From Triglochin maritima (Eukaryota > Streptophyta > Magnoliopsida > Alismatales > Juncaginaceae), in NCBI GenBank assembly GCA_963682175.1, contig OY821784.1:35941621-36005620 (forward strand): 64,000 nucleotides of DNA. Direction: 5' to 3'. Position numbers and translations under genes: made by a program. The notes under the pieces are model-generated. The model did not search any database and was not told the origin of the DNA. It saw only the letters and a list, made by a program, of their open reading frames with translations. This document shows, one piece after another, positions 22,648 through 32,537 of this stretch; positions within the stretch are counted from its first letter, which is position 1, and each line of letters opens with the position of its first letter.

Positions 22648-23480
22648 ATAAAATTAATTGCATAGAAAGAAATCTAATGACAAGAGGAACATGAATCTAA
22701 CATTATATTAAAGAAAATGTGAGTTTACAATCTTCATCCATTTTCTCTACTTGTAGCTAAATTTGGTAAAAACTAACATACTCTAATGATGGAAGTGGAG
22801 AAGTAGAGGAAAGAAAAAAGAAATCATGTTATTTATAGAAGAAAGTGTGGTGTAGATGATTCTGGGAGAAATCTAACAACTGAAATCGATTTATGTAAGT
22901 CTTGTGCAAACAATTCAACAAGTCTGGGCCACGGTTTAAATTTAAGGGAATTTATTTAGACCAAATTGATCCGTCAATGGCAGATGTTTTGGCTCCGATC
23001 CGCCCCGATGTTTCCCAGAAGCTTAAGCTATGTATTTTTCACCGGGGGTGTACTCTTGGTCCGCTGGTTACAACTCGTTTGTCTTTAATTTCCCAAATAC
23101 TCCTCAAGATCATGATATTAAAGGATTTTTGCACCCGGAATGTTTTTGTGCGTTCAGGCCCCTCTAGATTACATTTGGGTCATTCATGATTTGTAGATGA
23201 GTTCTTGTGCATGACAAACATGTCCACTTTACTTCATTTGAGTCATTTCTTCTTACATTTCAAGTTTTTTCTCTTCATTTCTCTTCTTTAATACCTAAAC
23301 ACTACAAACAAGCACTCGAGTAACACACAATTTGGGTTAAATAAAGAATATATAGCATGAATGAGATGCTACTAATCACTCACCCTCGCCACCCCCTCCA
23401 CCTCCCCCAGCCCATCCTCCCCACTTGGAACGCCTCCTCTAGCATCCCCTGTTGTTGGGGTCAGATGGTGGCATGGCTAG
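22648..23480. other. Intergenic segment, no supported gene
   Basis: A 95-codon frame at 22902-23189 has no domain I recognise. The rest is AT-rich, ending in a C-rich stretch (23385-23440). Confidence 0.4.
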
Positions 23481-23509
23481 AGAGATGCTACTTTTGAATC
23501 AGGAGGAGA

Positions 23510-23875
23510 TTGGCAACATCGTCGTGGACCATCACCATCGAACCCCAAAATCAAAACCTTAATTTGAATCCTCTCCCTTCCGTGACATTCCTCGATCTGC
23601 CACCTCATCCATATTGTCGTCCATCTCCGCTTCCCGTCTTCCTCCTCCTCGCTCGCCTCCCAAACTCTATTCCTCTCCATAGCCACGCCCTCTCCGCTCT
23701 TGGACAACTTTCCCTCCTCCCCCCCGCCCTCCACCTATTTGACTCTATGCTCCAACGGAATGTCACATTTTGGTCCAACATCATCGCCTCCCACGCCTCC
23801 AGAGAGCAACATGATGCTGGAATACAAATCAAGAAGATGCCACTGAGGAGGGGTGTGAAAAGCTTCTATGGATGA
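23510..23875 (+). pseudogene. PPR-like gene fragment
   Basis: The 121-aa frame contains HALSALGQLSLLPPALHLFD followed by SMLQRNVTFWSNIIASHAS. This matches the pattern of P/L/S-type pentatricopeptide repeats (xAxxLFDxMxxRNVxxWxxxIxxxA). Only about one and a half repeats are present, whereas functional PPR proteins have many. The frame ends at 23875 and a hAT-like terminus begins about 20 bp later. I read it as a truncated or captured fragment of a PPR gene, which normally acts in organelle RNA processing. A false match to a leucine-rich frame is possible. Confidence 0.4.
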
Positions 23876-23895
23876 AGCTGCTTGTTGCCCCAAGT

Positions 23896-24060
23896 AGGGG
23901 TCCACATGGGTCGGGTTTGGGCCATAACCCGACCCAACCTGAAAAATCCTGGTTTTTGAAAAACCCAAACCCAAACCGATTCGAGTTCAACCCAACCCGA
24001 CCTGAAATTTTTGGGTTGGGTTGATTTGGGTTGGACCTGAATAAATTAAGCATAACCAAA
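23896..24060. mobile_element. hAT-like terminal fragment
   Basis: It starts TAGGGGTCCACATGGGTCGG and continues with AACCCGACCCAACCTG and GGGTTGGGTTGATTTGGGTT, the subterminal style of plant hAT elements. No matching right end with an 8-bp duplication was found. It could belong to the remnant at 24840-25779, but the flanks do not match. Confidence 0.45.
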
Positions 24061-24839
24061 TTCCACTTAAAAAACCAACATCAACATTGAGTATTTGAAA
24101 TTTTAGAAACGAGAGCAACAAAATTTTACTAACAACCTATTTCTACAACCTTCAATAATTATATCTTTAAAATCAAGCTTGAAATATAAATGAATTAAGG
24201 ATATTCACGTTCTATCTACGCATACTGGCAGCAGTGATATGGTTCAACAACAAATCACAAAATCAAATACACGTGAGAAACAACAAAACACAATATCCAC
24301 CCAAAAATTTGCAACTTTCTCTGCAGAAGGGGGGAGCTCTTAAGCTCATCTCACGTTAATGATGTGATTTCATTTAAAATACCGCATGAGACAAAAAAAC
24401 TAAAACTTCATCATCGCATCTAAAAATTAAGCTTTCTATCAACCCAAACTTGCAACAAAAAACAGTCCCACAAAGACACTCAAATAAACAAATAAGAAAT
24501 CACAGGATATCGGAAAAAGTTTGCAACTTTCTACAACATCACAAAATTCCCCGAACTCTACACCACAATATCACACAAATAATGACGTGGTGGGGGCAGA
24601 GGGATCGGCTGAGGGGGTGGCGACTCCCCGCTCTTCATTTTCCAAGTTTTTCTAATATTTTTAGTAGTTAAATTTAGTTCATCAATCATCATCATGACTT
24701 TTCATTTATGAACAAATTCACCTTTTGTTTCCATATGTAATAATTTTTAGGGTTTTAACGTCTGATTCTGAATATAATAATTACATCTCCCCTCTTGTTA
24801 ATCCACTTAAACTCAAGGGTAGAAGCACTAGAAAAAAAA

Positions 24840-25779
24840 CTAACAAAGTATGAGATGATTTTGAAGGACCAACTGCTGAGGATAAACCAACTGCTACTTA
24901 TATACATTGTGGTAATGTATATTTGGCTAAGTCAAGTGGAGGAACCAGTCATGTAGGTACACATGCACTTTCATGTAAAGTTAAGAATGTATCATCGATA
25001 GTGGATTCACGTCAATCGATTTTAGTTACAACTAGTGAAACTTTAAATTTCAGAAGATATTATCCAATTAAAGGTAAAAACATAATTGTTGATTTCATAC
25101 TTAGAGATTAACTACCATTTAACATATGTGAATCTAATGACCTGAAGGAAGCAATTCTCTACCATAATCCTCAATTTAAATTATTTTCTAGAAAAAAAAC
25201 ACTTAAAAATGTCGTAATTGATATATTCAATAAACAAAAATAATACATGATTAGTTATTTTTCATCAATAAACAATAATGTAGCAAACTAGTAATGTTTG
25301 GACCGGTCCAAATAATTATCCTTATTGTTGCGTAACTGCTCATTATCTAGATGATTATGATGTTTAAATAAAAAATTATTTTGTACCTATTTGCATCACA
25401 CTACAAATGTTATATTTGATCATATTAAAAATGTCATGGAAGTTAGTTATCTTGAAAATAAAGTTTGTTTAATTGCATTTGATACCCTTGAGTATTTTTA
25501 TTACTACACCATGGTAGTTAGTAATTTTCTATTATATTTTAGGTTTTTTCATTACTCCTAAAGCTTAGCTAACCTTCCGATTTTTTTCATCACATGTAAC
25601 CAATTATGTATTTATATTGTTTCTCGATTTAAGTCAATAATTATTAATAAATAAATTGATTAATTTAGAAAAAATAAATTATGTTTGTGCTTGTTAATTT
25701 AATTATGATTGTATACTTATTTCAAATTAAAAAAAGATCGAAAATGGAAAACCGGTTCGAACCGAAAAACTCAGGTCTA
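24840..25779 (+). pseudogene. hAT transposase remnant with BED zinc finger
   Basis: Translation gives DDFEGPTAEDKPTATYIHCG, then NVYLAKSSGGTSHVGTHALS and C. This is a BED zinc finger (CxxC replaced here by CG, then GTSxLxxHxxxC) as found at the N-terminus of hAT transposases. A TGA replaces the usual Trp just before DDFE. Frames break after 25110. The sequence at 25740-25779 (AACCGGTTCGAACCG ... CAGGTCTA) looks like the right terminus of a hAT element. The remnant is dead and mostly deleted. Confidence 0.6.
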
Positions 25780-25924
25780 CCTGGTAATCATTTTTCTTGT
25801 TTTACTTAATTGAAACGACACTCGGGTTGGGGGATGCAAAAGAGACTTCTTGTTTTGACATTGGTTGTGGCCTCGTGGGGGATGGAAAATTGCATAAGAT
25901 AAGAAGCTAAACTAATATTTTTTG

Positions 25925-27288
25925 GGAACTACTATTCGTCGTCAGAAAACTACTTAAATCGTCCTAGAAATTACCTTTTTGCCCTTAACAAATCAATTAA
26001 TACCCATTTCGTCTCGTGTCTTTAAACAAGGTATTTGACTCAGTTTTACTCACATTCCTAATACCAACACCACGAAAATGTCTGGCGAAACACCTAGATC
26101 CGGCTAGGTAACGAAGACAGATTTTTTTTCCGACTCGGGCGTCTGGCTAAGACGCCTCCACCTAGGTGAAGGCGTCTGGCTAAGACGCCTCCACGTTGGT
26201 GGAGGCGTGTCCCAGACGCCTGTATTTTTAATAATAAAAAATTAAAAATAAAATATAAATAAAATTTTAAAATTATACGGTGTGTTATCTCAAATTATTT
26301 GAGGTTCTGTTGCAAGATTTTTGGTGGTAACAGGGTCAAATTACAATGAGTTTTTTTGCAAGTGATTAATATTCAAAAAATTTAAGATCCAAAATCCCCG
26401 GTGGTAAAACTTCCCGACTTACAAATACCACATCGACAGGTCGTTCGGGGGTCTCGCTCATTACCACAAATACCACACCGGTTGGATTTTGAAATTGTTG
26501 AATCTGATTTTTTTTTGAATTTTCATCAATTGCAAAAAATCGTTGTAAGGTGATGTCAGACGGTCGACCGTTTGCTTTTCCGTCTACTGAACATGTTTCA
26601 TGCGGATGACCGAGTTTCCATCGGTCCGCCGTGATCGTAAATACAGTAAGTTTTTGATCTTTCTAGAATCATTGGGTCGGTTTACTTATCTCTACCCGGT
26701 TATCCGAATATTTATTCTCAGTAGCTTCGACATTTCTCTGGAAATCTCTATTCGGTGTACCGAAGGGGTATCGGTCATCCGAATATAGTAATTATTAACT
26801 TATTAATTAATTAATTTAGCAATTATCTAAATTTATAATCAATTATCTTTTTAATAAAAAAATATAAAAATAATAAAAAATTGCGGGCGTCTGGCGGAGC
26901 CGCCCAGCGTAGGATAGGGGCGTCTGACTAAGACGCCTCCCAATGGGGGGGGTCTGGCTAAAACGCCCCCTAGGGGGAGGCGTCTTACCCAGACGCCCCT
27001 CTCCTACGCTGGGCGGCTCCGTAAGACACCCACAATTTATTATTATTTTTTATTATTTTTTTTATTAAAAAGATGTTGGATATTTTACCAGATTCAAGTA
27101 CACCGGGGCGTCCGTTGGCTCATTATTGACCTCCAAAACATTACTTTTTATGATTATAAGAGGAAGATGAAGAGATATGTATGATAGGAGGGTAAAATGT
27201 CGCGTATATAGCAGTAGAAATGAGAGAATGACAAAATGGTAATCTGTTGGGACGATTTAAGTAGTTTTAGAACGACGAATAGCAATTC
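25925..27288 (+). mobile_element. TIR element family, copy 3 (1364 bp)
   Basis: Left end GGAACTACTATTCGTCGTC and right end CGACGAATAGCAATTC form TIRs of about 40 bp that include ACTACTTAAATCG and CGATTTAAGTAGTTTT. It shares CGAAAATGTCTGGCGAA and ATTTTACCAGATTCAAG blocks with copy 2 but is almost three times longer. The extra length holds GC-rich GGCGTCTGGCTAAGACGCC cassettes, a CGGTCGACCG-type stretch (26561-26780) and a foldback (26840-27075). No transposase is present. Flanking T-runs make a target duplication impossible to call. Confidence 0.72.
26840..27075. repeat. Foldback inverted repeat inside copy 3
   Basis: The left arm (ATCTTTTTAATAAAA ... GCGGAGCCGCCCAGCGTAGG) pairs with the right arm (CCTACGCTGGGCGGCTCCG ... 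TTTTATTAAAAAGAT). GGGGCGTCT/AGACGCCCC pairs near the loop. The hairpin stem is roughly 100 bp. Confidence 0.75.
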
Positions 27289-27380
27289 AGTTTTTTTTTG
27301 TGGCGTCGAGTTAATTTGCAAAAAAATAACAATCTTAGAAGTTGCCGCAAATTATACATAACAAACCTTATCAATTCATT

Positions 27381-27393
27381 CCCCCCCCCCCCC
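27381..27393. repeat. Poly-C run (13 bases)
   Basis: Thirteen consecutive C bases, about 105 bp upstream of the proposed TATA box of the guanylate kinase locus. A likely site of length variation or sequencing error. Confidence 0.9.
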
Positions 27394-27497
27394 AGAAATA
27401 CACAAATACTGGAAAATATTTCACATGTTTTACAAAAAATTCACATGTTGATGTTTTACATGCTCTCTCTCTTTACCTTCTCTCTTTCCTCTCTCTC

Positions 27498-27666
27498 TAT
27501 AAATATATATATAAAGAAATAGTTTGGCATCAAATCAAAGAAGCATCTAATTTTCAATCCTTTTCGGTTTCTGCCACCAATCTCTGAAATTACGGGAAGA
27601 AAGATCTCTGTTTTGGGCACAGCAAAGTTGGATCTCGAGCCGGATTTGTTCTTTTCCCCATCAAAG
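27498..27666 (+). promoter_or_regulatory. Proposed promoter and 5' UTR exon of guanylate kinase
   Basis: A TATAAATA box at 27498-27505 follows a CT-rich patch (27463-27496) typical of plant core promoters. About 30 bp downstream a purine/pyrimidine-mixed leader without ATG runs to a splice donor CATCAAAG|GTATTG at 27666/27667. The next acceptor compatible with the coding exons is at 32497. I infer that this is exon 1 of the guanylate kinase mRNA, because no coding frame starts here and no other + strand gene lies between. An independent short transcript is the alternative. Confidence 0.4.
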
Positions 27667-28720
27667 GTATTGTTGGGTTGGTGGATTTTGGGGTTTTGGT
27701 TGGTTGGAGTTTGTGGGTTTGTGATTTTTGTTCGTGATGTTGGTGTTTTTGGGTTGAGAAAATGTGAAAAACCTGTTTTTTTGGTGGTTAGTTTGGTCAA
27801 ATATAGGGTTTTTGTTCGTGATTTTGGTGTTTTGTGTTGGGGTTTTTATGTTTATTTGAGAATATGGTGAAAAAATGGTTTCTTTGGGGTTGGTTTGGTG
27901 TTTTAGTAATTTGAGTGTCTTTTTTCCCATTGAACGTATTGGGTTGCTGAAATTTTGTGGTTTTGTTCGTGATTTTAGTGTTTTTGTGTTGGGTTTTTAT
28001 GTTTATTTGAAAATATGGTAAAAAAGATGGTATCTTTGGGGTTGCTTTGGTTTTTAATGATTTGGGTTTGTTCTTCTCATTGAGAGTATTGGGTTGGTGG
28101 TGAATTTGGGGTTTTGGGATGGTGAAAGTCTGTGGGTTTGTGTTTTTGTTCGTGATGTTGGTTTTTTGTGTTGGGTAAGTTTGTTTGTTTGATAATACGA
28201 TGGAAAATTAAGTGTTTGGTTGGTTAAAGTTGAAGATTTGTGGTATATTTTCTTGATATTGTTTATATTTGAGAAAATGGTTAAAAAATGTTGTTTTTGA
28301 GGTTTGTGGTTGGTTAGATTTGAAGGGTTTGTTTAATTTGTTAGTGATATTGGTGTTTTTGTGTTGAATTTTTATAATTATTTGAAAATATGACGGAAAG
28401 AAATGTTCCTTTTTGGGGGTACTTTTTGGTAGAGTGATTTATGTTTAGTTATTCTTCCCACCAAAGGTATTGGGTTGGTGGAATTTGGACTTTTGGGTGG
28501 GTTACAGTTTATGGGTTTGTGTTGTTTGTTAGTGGTCTTCATGGTTTTGTTTTGATTTTGATTTTTAATTTTAAATATGATGGGTTTTTTTTGGGATTGG
28601 TTGTTGATTTGGTGATTTGGGTTTGTTCTTCAACAGAAGGTATTGGATTGGTTAGAATTAAAGGGTTTGTGTTGTGTTATTTGTTAGTGATCTTGGTTTT
28701 TCATGTTGGGCTTTGAGAAT
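27667..28720 (+). repeat. Degenerate tandem repeats in first intron, each with a donor-like site
   Basis: At least five imperfect copies begin with a variant of CCATCAAAGGTATTGGGTTGGTGG (27658, about 27928, 28076, 28458, 28630). They continue with GGTTTTGTTCGTGATxTTGG and TTTGAGAATATGG words. Unit length is about 150-380 bp. The first copy includes the proposed real donor AAAG|GTATTG, so the donor region itself was multiplied. Confidence 0.65.
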
Positions 28721-29589
28721 ATGAGGGAAAACATGGTCTTTTTGGGGGTTGGTTGGCGCATTGGTGGGTTTTGGATTTTGTTTTCTACTTTTTCTTTGCC
28801 GATTTTTATTGGGTGGAGATGTCCATTCTCACTTCGTTTTTTTCTGTCTCCCTTTGACTTGTACTATTGCTGCTGTTGAGAAGACTTTTCTTTGCTGAAA
28901 AATCAAAACTGGTTTGGAAGGAAGTGTTTGGTTATTCTTTTATAGCTAATGGAACAGTAGGACTACTTCGGAATTTAGTTTAGCTACTTCAGTCTACAGT
29001 TCTGCCACTTCTGCAAACGTGGAAATGAGGGGTCCGTTTGGGAATCTCAGAGGTTGCGTTTGAGGTTTCCAAAACTCGAGTTTTGAGGGAGAGGTTTAAA
29101 TGTGGTGGTTTGAGTTTTTCAAACCATAACTTTATCTCCTAAACAATCCACTTTAGAGTTATCAATTTACTTTAAAGGTATCAATTTATAGATTTTTTGG
29201 TACCCATCATGTAACATCCTCAAAACAGCGGAAAATTTTAAAATTTCTAAACACTCAATCAACAGAGAATGTTACGCAAATACGGGAACACAGGTGCACC
29301 AACATATATATAATATATATCTGAACATCAGAGTTTACAAAAGTTGTGATTACATCAAAAGTATAACAAAGGAAGCAGTAATCACACGACCTCAACTGAG
29401 AGAAAGCTGGATCCGGTAGCAGCGCTCCTCTCCTCGGTCACCACCCCCTAACGCCTATCACGACCTGAAAGTAAACGTGCAACAATGCCTGAGTTTCTAG
29501 AAGGAAACCCCGTATGCCAAGACTTTAAATGCATAAGTAAAATCATCCTAGCATGCAGTTCTACTCAACAAGAAAAGCATCACAACAAG

Positions 29590-30130
29590 CTGGGCTCCAG
29601 GGCTCTCTCACCCAACCACAACACACACCATAGGTACGGAGCTCCAGGTCTAATCTCAACCAACCGCCGCACCCACCACAGTCACGGGGCTCCAGGTCTA
29701 ATCTCAACCAACCGCCGCGACTCACACTCGTCGCCAAGCTGGGCTCCAGGTCTAATTTCAACCAACCACAGCTACCACAACACGACCAATGGCTCCAGGT
29801 CTAATTTCAACCAACCCAAACGTATAAGGGCTCCAGGTCTAATTTCAACGAACCCCTACACGCGGTCCTTGCTCAGGCTCCAGGTCTAATTTCAACCAAC
29901 CCGAACGCACTACGGAGCTCCAGGTCTAATTTCAACCAACTCCGTACAGACTAGCTGGGTTCCAGGTCTATTTTCAACCAACCGCAACTCTCACACAGTT
30001 ACGGGGCTTCAGGTCTAATTTCAACCAACCACCGCAACACCACAATTCTACGCTGGGCCTCAGGCATATTTCAGCCAATCCCAAGCTCACACACGGTTAC
30101 GGGGCTCCAGGTCTAATCTCAACCAACCAC
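29590..30130 (-). repeat. Tandem GGCTCCAGGTCTAATTTCAA repeat in solo LTR
   Basis: About eleven imperfect units of roughly 40-60 bp, each with CTCCAGGTCTAAT then TCAACCAACC and a variable linker. It is the counterpart of the array at 13095-13358 and 13711-13840. Confidence 0.85.
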
Positions 30131-30239
30131 CGCAACCCTCGTGCACCTAGCACACTTGCCGGAAGAATATCGGCACCACGACTCGCCCCACACGGGCAAC
30201 CACGACCATAACACCTCCATAGTGCAAAACAGGACACAA

Positions 30240-30930
30240 ACGGTCGACCGAACCAAAAGTCCCGGTCGACCGAATCAAGCAAATACAGGGCAATCCACTT
30301 CGACCGGCAATCCATCGGTCGACCGACTCCCAACACCACACTCGTTCGGTCGAACCCAAATCAAGGGACGGTCGACCGTTTAGATGGTCAACTCCCGGTT
30401 CAACGAACAAAACGACCAATCCGTCGACCGACAAAGGGGTCCCAGTCGACTGAAAGTCACCAGGGAACAAATCCCTCAACACCACAACGAATTCGGTCGA
30501 ACGCCGAGCACATCTCGGTCGACCGAATCAGTCCAGGGAATAATCCCTCACTCGTGTCCTGAAACCGGTCGAACGCCGAGACCTCCTCGGTCGACCGATT
30601 TTAGCCAGAGCGTTCTCACGCTCAACACGCAGGTCCGGTCGACCGAACCCACATTCGGTCGAACCGACCACAAGTCCACTTAAGTCACGGTCGGACGAGA
30701 ATCAACGAGCGGTCGACCGTTTAGATGGTCTAAGCCCCCAACCGACTTAAGACAGTGCACACGGTCGACCGGCAAAGGGGACCCGGTCGACCGAAATTCA
30801 CCAGGCTTGCCTCCAATGCACAATCGGTCGACCGCCCCACAAGCATTGTTCGACCGATTTGAGGCAGAGCCCGAATTCTCTTCACGAACGGTCGACCGTT
30901 TGCACCAACCGGTCGACCGATCAGACAGTG
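30240..30930. repeat. CGGTCGACCG palindrome array in solo LTR
   Basis: Perfect copies include 30241-30250, 30263-30272, 30316-30325 and 30369-30378, and further ones near 30516, 30588, 30633, 30711, 30761, 30786, 30826, 30889 and 30909. Half-type CGGTCGAACG or CGGTCGAACC words alternate with full palindromes. This is the densest array in the window. Confidence 0.9.
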
Positions 30931-32497
30931 AAATCTGCAGCACATTTACTCGCGACGAGCCGAACGGCCTACCGTCGACTTCCAAATACTCACGGTAATT
31001 AAGTGAGCGAGCTTGACGTACCTAAAGGTCCGAAGAGACCTTAGGAGAACCACGACGACGCCTCCACGAGCGCGCCTCCCCAAATCACGATCCGTCAACG
31101 ACTCTCGCGTCCAAACGGCGATCAATCACCTCCTCGACACACTCGAGCACTCCAACTCCTCCACCAATCCTACCACCACGATCACTGGGCACGTGAGGTC
31201 GAGAGAGAGAAAAGGAAACACGAGTGATGAGTTAGCAAAACCACAACTCACCTCCGGCCACCACAACGACTCCGAAGAACTCCACCACACGCCGGAGATC
31301 ACCACCACCTTCCTCGCCGGAGAGCACTGAGAGAGGGAGAGAACGCGAGTGAGAGGGAGAGACACGAGAGAGAGAGAGACTCACCACAAATATCTCCTCC
31401 TCCTCTAATCTCAACCGTCCATCCATCCATCCATCAATCTCCACCCCTCATCCAATCCACACCATCCTAGCCCTTCATCCATCCCTCTCAATCCCAGCCG
31501 TCCATCTTCATCTCCCTCTAATCACCACCTAAAACATGATTAAGGCACAATTAGGATAGGATTAGGATCAGAATCCTACACATCATCTCAAAACGCAACC
31601 TTTGCTACTTGTTTGGGTCAAAACATTTTGAGTTTTAGTTTGTTGGTATCAATCAGGAGAGTATTGCGATGCTTACTTTGATCCTTAAGTTATACACACA
31701 TATCATTAAAAAAATATCATTTTTTGAAGACCGTACTAGTTATTATTATTGTAAGGCCTTAGTAGTAGTTATTACTATTATTTTTAAAATAATGAACTTG
31801 TGGCTATCAAAATTGAGCTAAATTGCATTTCCTACTTTAGGAAATTGGGCAACCATCAATCATCTAATTTCCCAAAAATTAGAACATTAAAAGAGTTATA
31901 GCAAACATGCAATACATGTCAAAAGTATCACATTAATATCAAACAAAACCTTCATTCAAACAATAACACTAATTGGTCTAGTTGGTCCAGTTAATGGGCT
32001 GAAAATTAATAGTCCATTAACATTAATATTACGAGGGACATGAGATGTTATTGTTGGGGACCAATTGGTCTAATTTTCATGTGTTTTGCAAAACTCAACC
32101 CAATACTTCAGTTTTCCCAAAGGTCATTTTGTATACAACTCAAACCTCAAAACACCAAATAGGGTAGTTTGGAAGAAAAAAATTGGAGTTTTGGCGGTTT
32201 CAAGCCTCAAACTTCCAAACGGACCCGAGGTTGCTGCGATAAATTCGAAATCGGTTTTTAATTTTGTTTGTTTCTTTTTGCAAGCCTTAGTTTAGGCGAA
32301 AAGAGTTTTTTGGTTTCACAGAACTTGAAACTGGAATTTGTTGACCACTTTGGATGCTTGTTGGCAATTGAGTCTCGTTTGATTTTTCTTTTATTTTATT
32401 TTTCTGTTTTTATGAGGTTTCTGAATTATACTGTAGATTTACCTGTTTGACTTTTTTCCGCTTCTTTTTTATTGAATCCTATTTTATAATTCTTCAG

Positions 32498-32537
32498 GTT
32501 TGCAAGCTTGTTTGGTGAAGCTAAAGCTTACTTGATG
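32498..32537 (+). other. 5' UTR exon ending in the start codon
   Basis: A TTCTTCAG acceptor precedes 32498. The exon is 40 nt and ends TTGATG|GTGAGA, so the ATG is immediately followed by the donor. The next exon begins GGAAAAGAACC, giving [12 protein letters not shown]. Confidence 0.75.

Larger units (their letters stand above)
29210..31580 (-). mobile_element. Ty3/gypsy-type solo LTR, 2371 bp, 5-bp TSD CATCA
   Basis: Plus-strand ends are TGTAACATCC and AATCCTACA; read on the - strand it starts TGTAGGATTC and ends GGATGTTACA. Perfect 5-bp duplications CATCA lie at 29205-29209 and 31581-31585. It matches the LTR at 11777-14213 in order and content: palindrome array (30240-30930), GGCTCCAGGTCTAATTTCAA tandem array (29590-30130) and GAGA-rich stretch (31320-31390). 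No internal region is present, so it is a solo LTR. It lies in antisense orientation within the proposed first intron of the guanylate kinase gene. Confidence 0.93.
29029..32226. mobile_element. Possible TIR element split by the solo LTR
   Basis: GGGTCCGTTTGGGAATCTC at 29029 is inverted at the other side as TCAAACTTCCAAACGGACCC ending 32226. GAG flanks both ends (a 3-bp duplication). Removing the solo LTR leaves about 820 bp. Similar GGGTCCGTTTGG ends occur on plant Tourist-like MITEs, but the TSD is not the TWA expected, so the superfamily is unresolved. Confidence 0.4.

Noticed and set aside
22902..23189. 95-codon + strand frame.
   Set aside because: No recognisable motif; splice sites and codon pattern give no support.
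27613..27870. Frame over the proposed guanylate kinase exon 1 and intron.
   Set aside because: It does not begin with ATG and crosses a splice donor into intron-like T/G-rich repeats.
29590..30130. Regularly spaced repeats with variable linkers, superficially CRISPR-like.
   Set aside because: The genome is plant, units are imperfect, linkers are not unique spacers, and the array lies inside a defined LTR.
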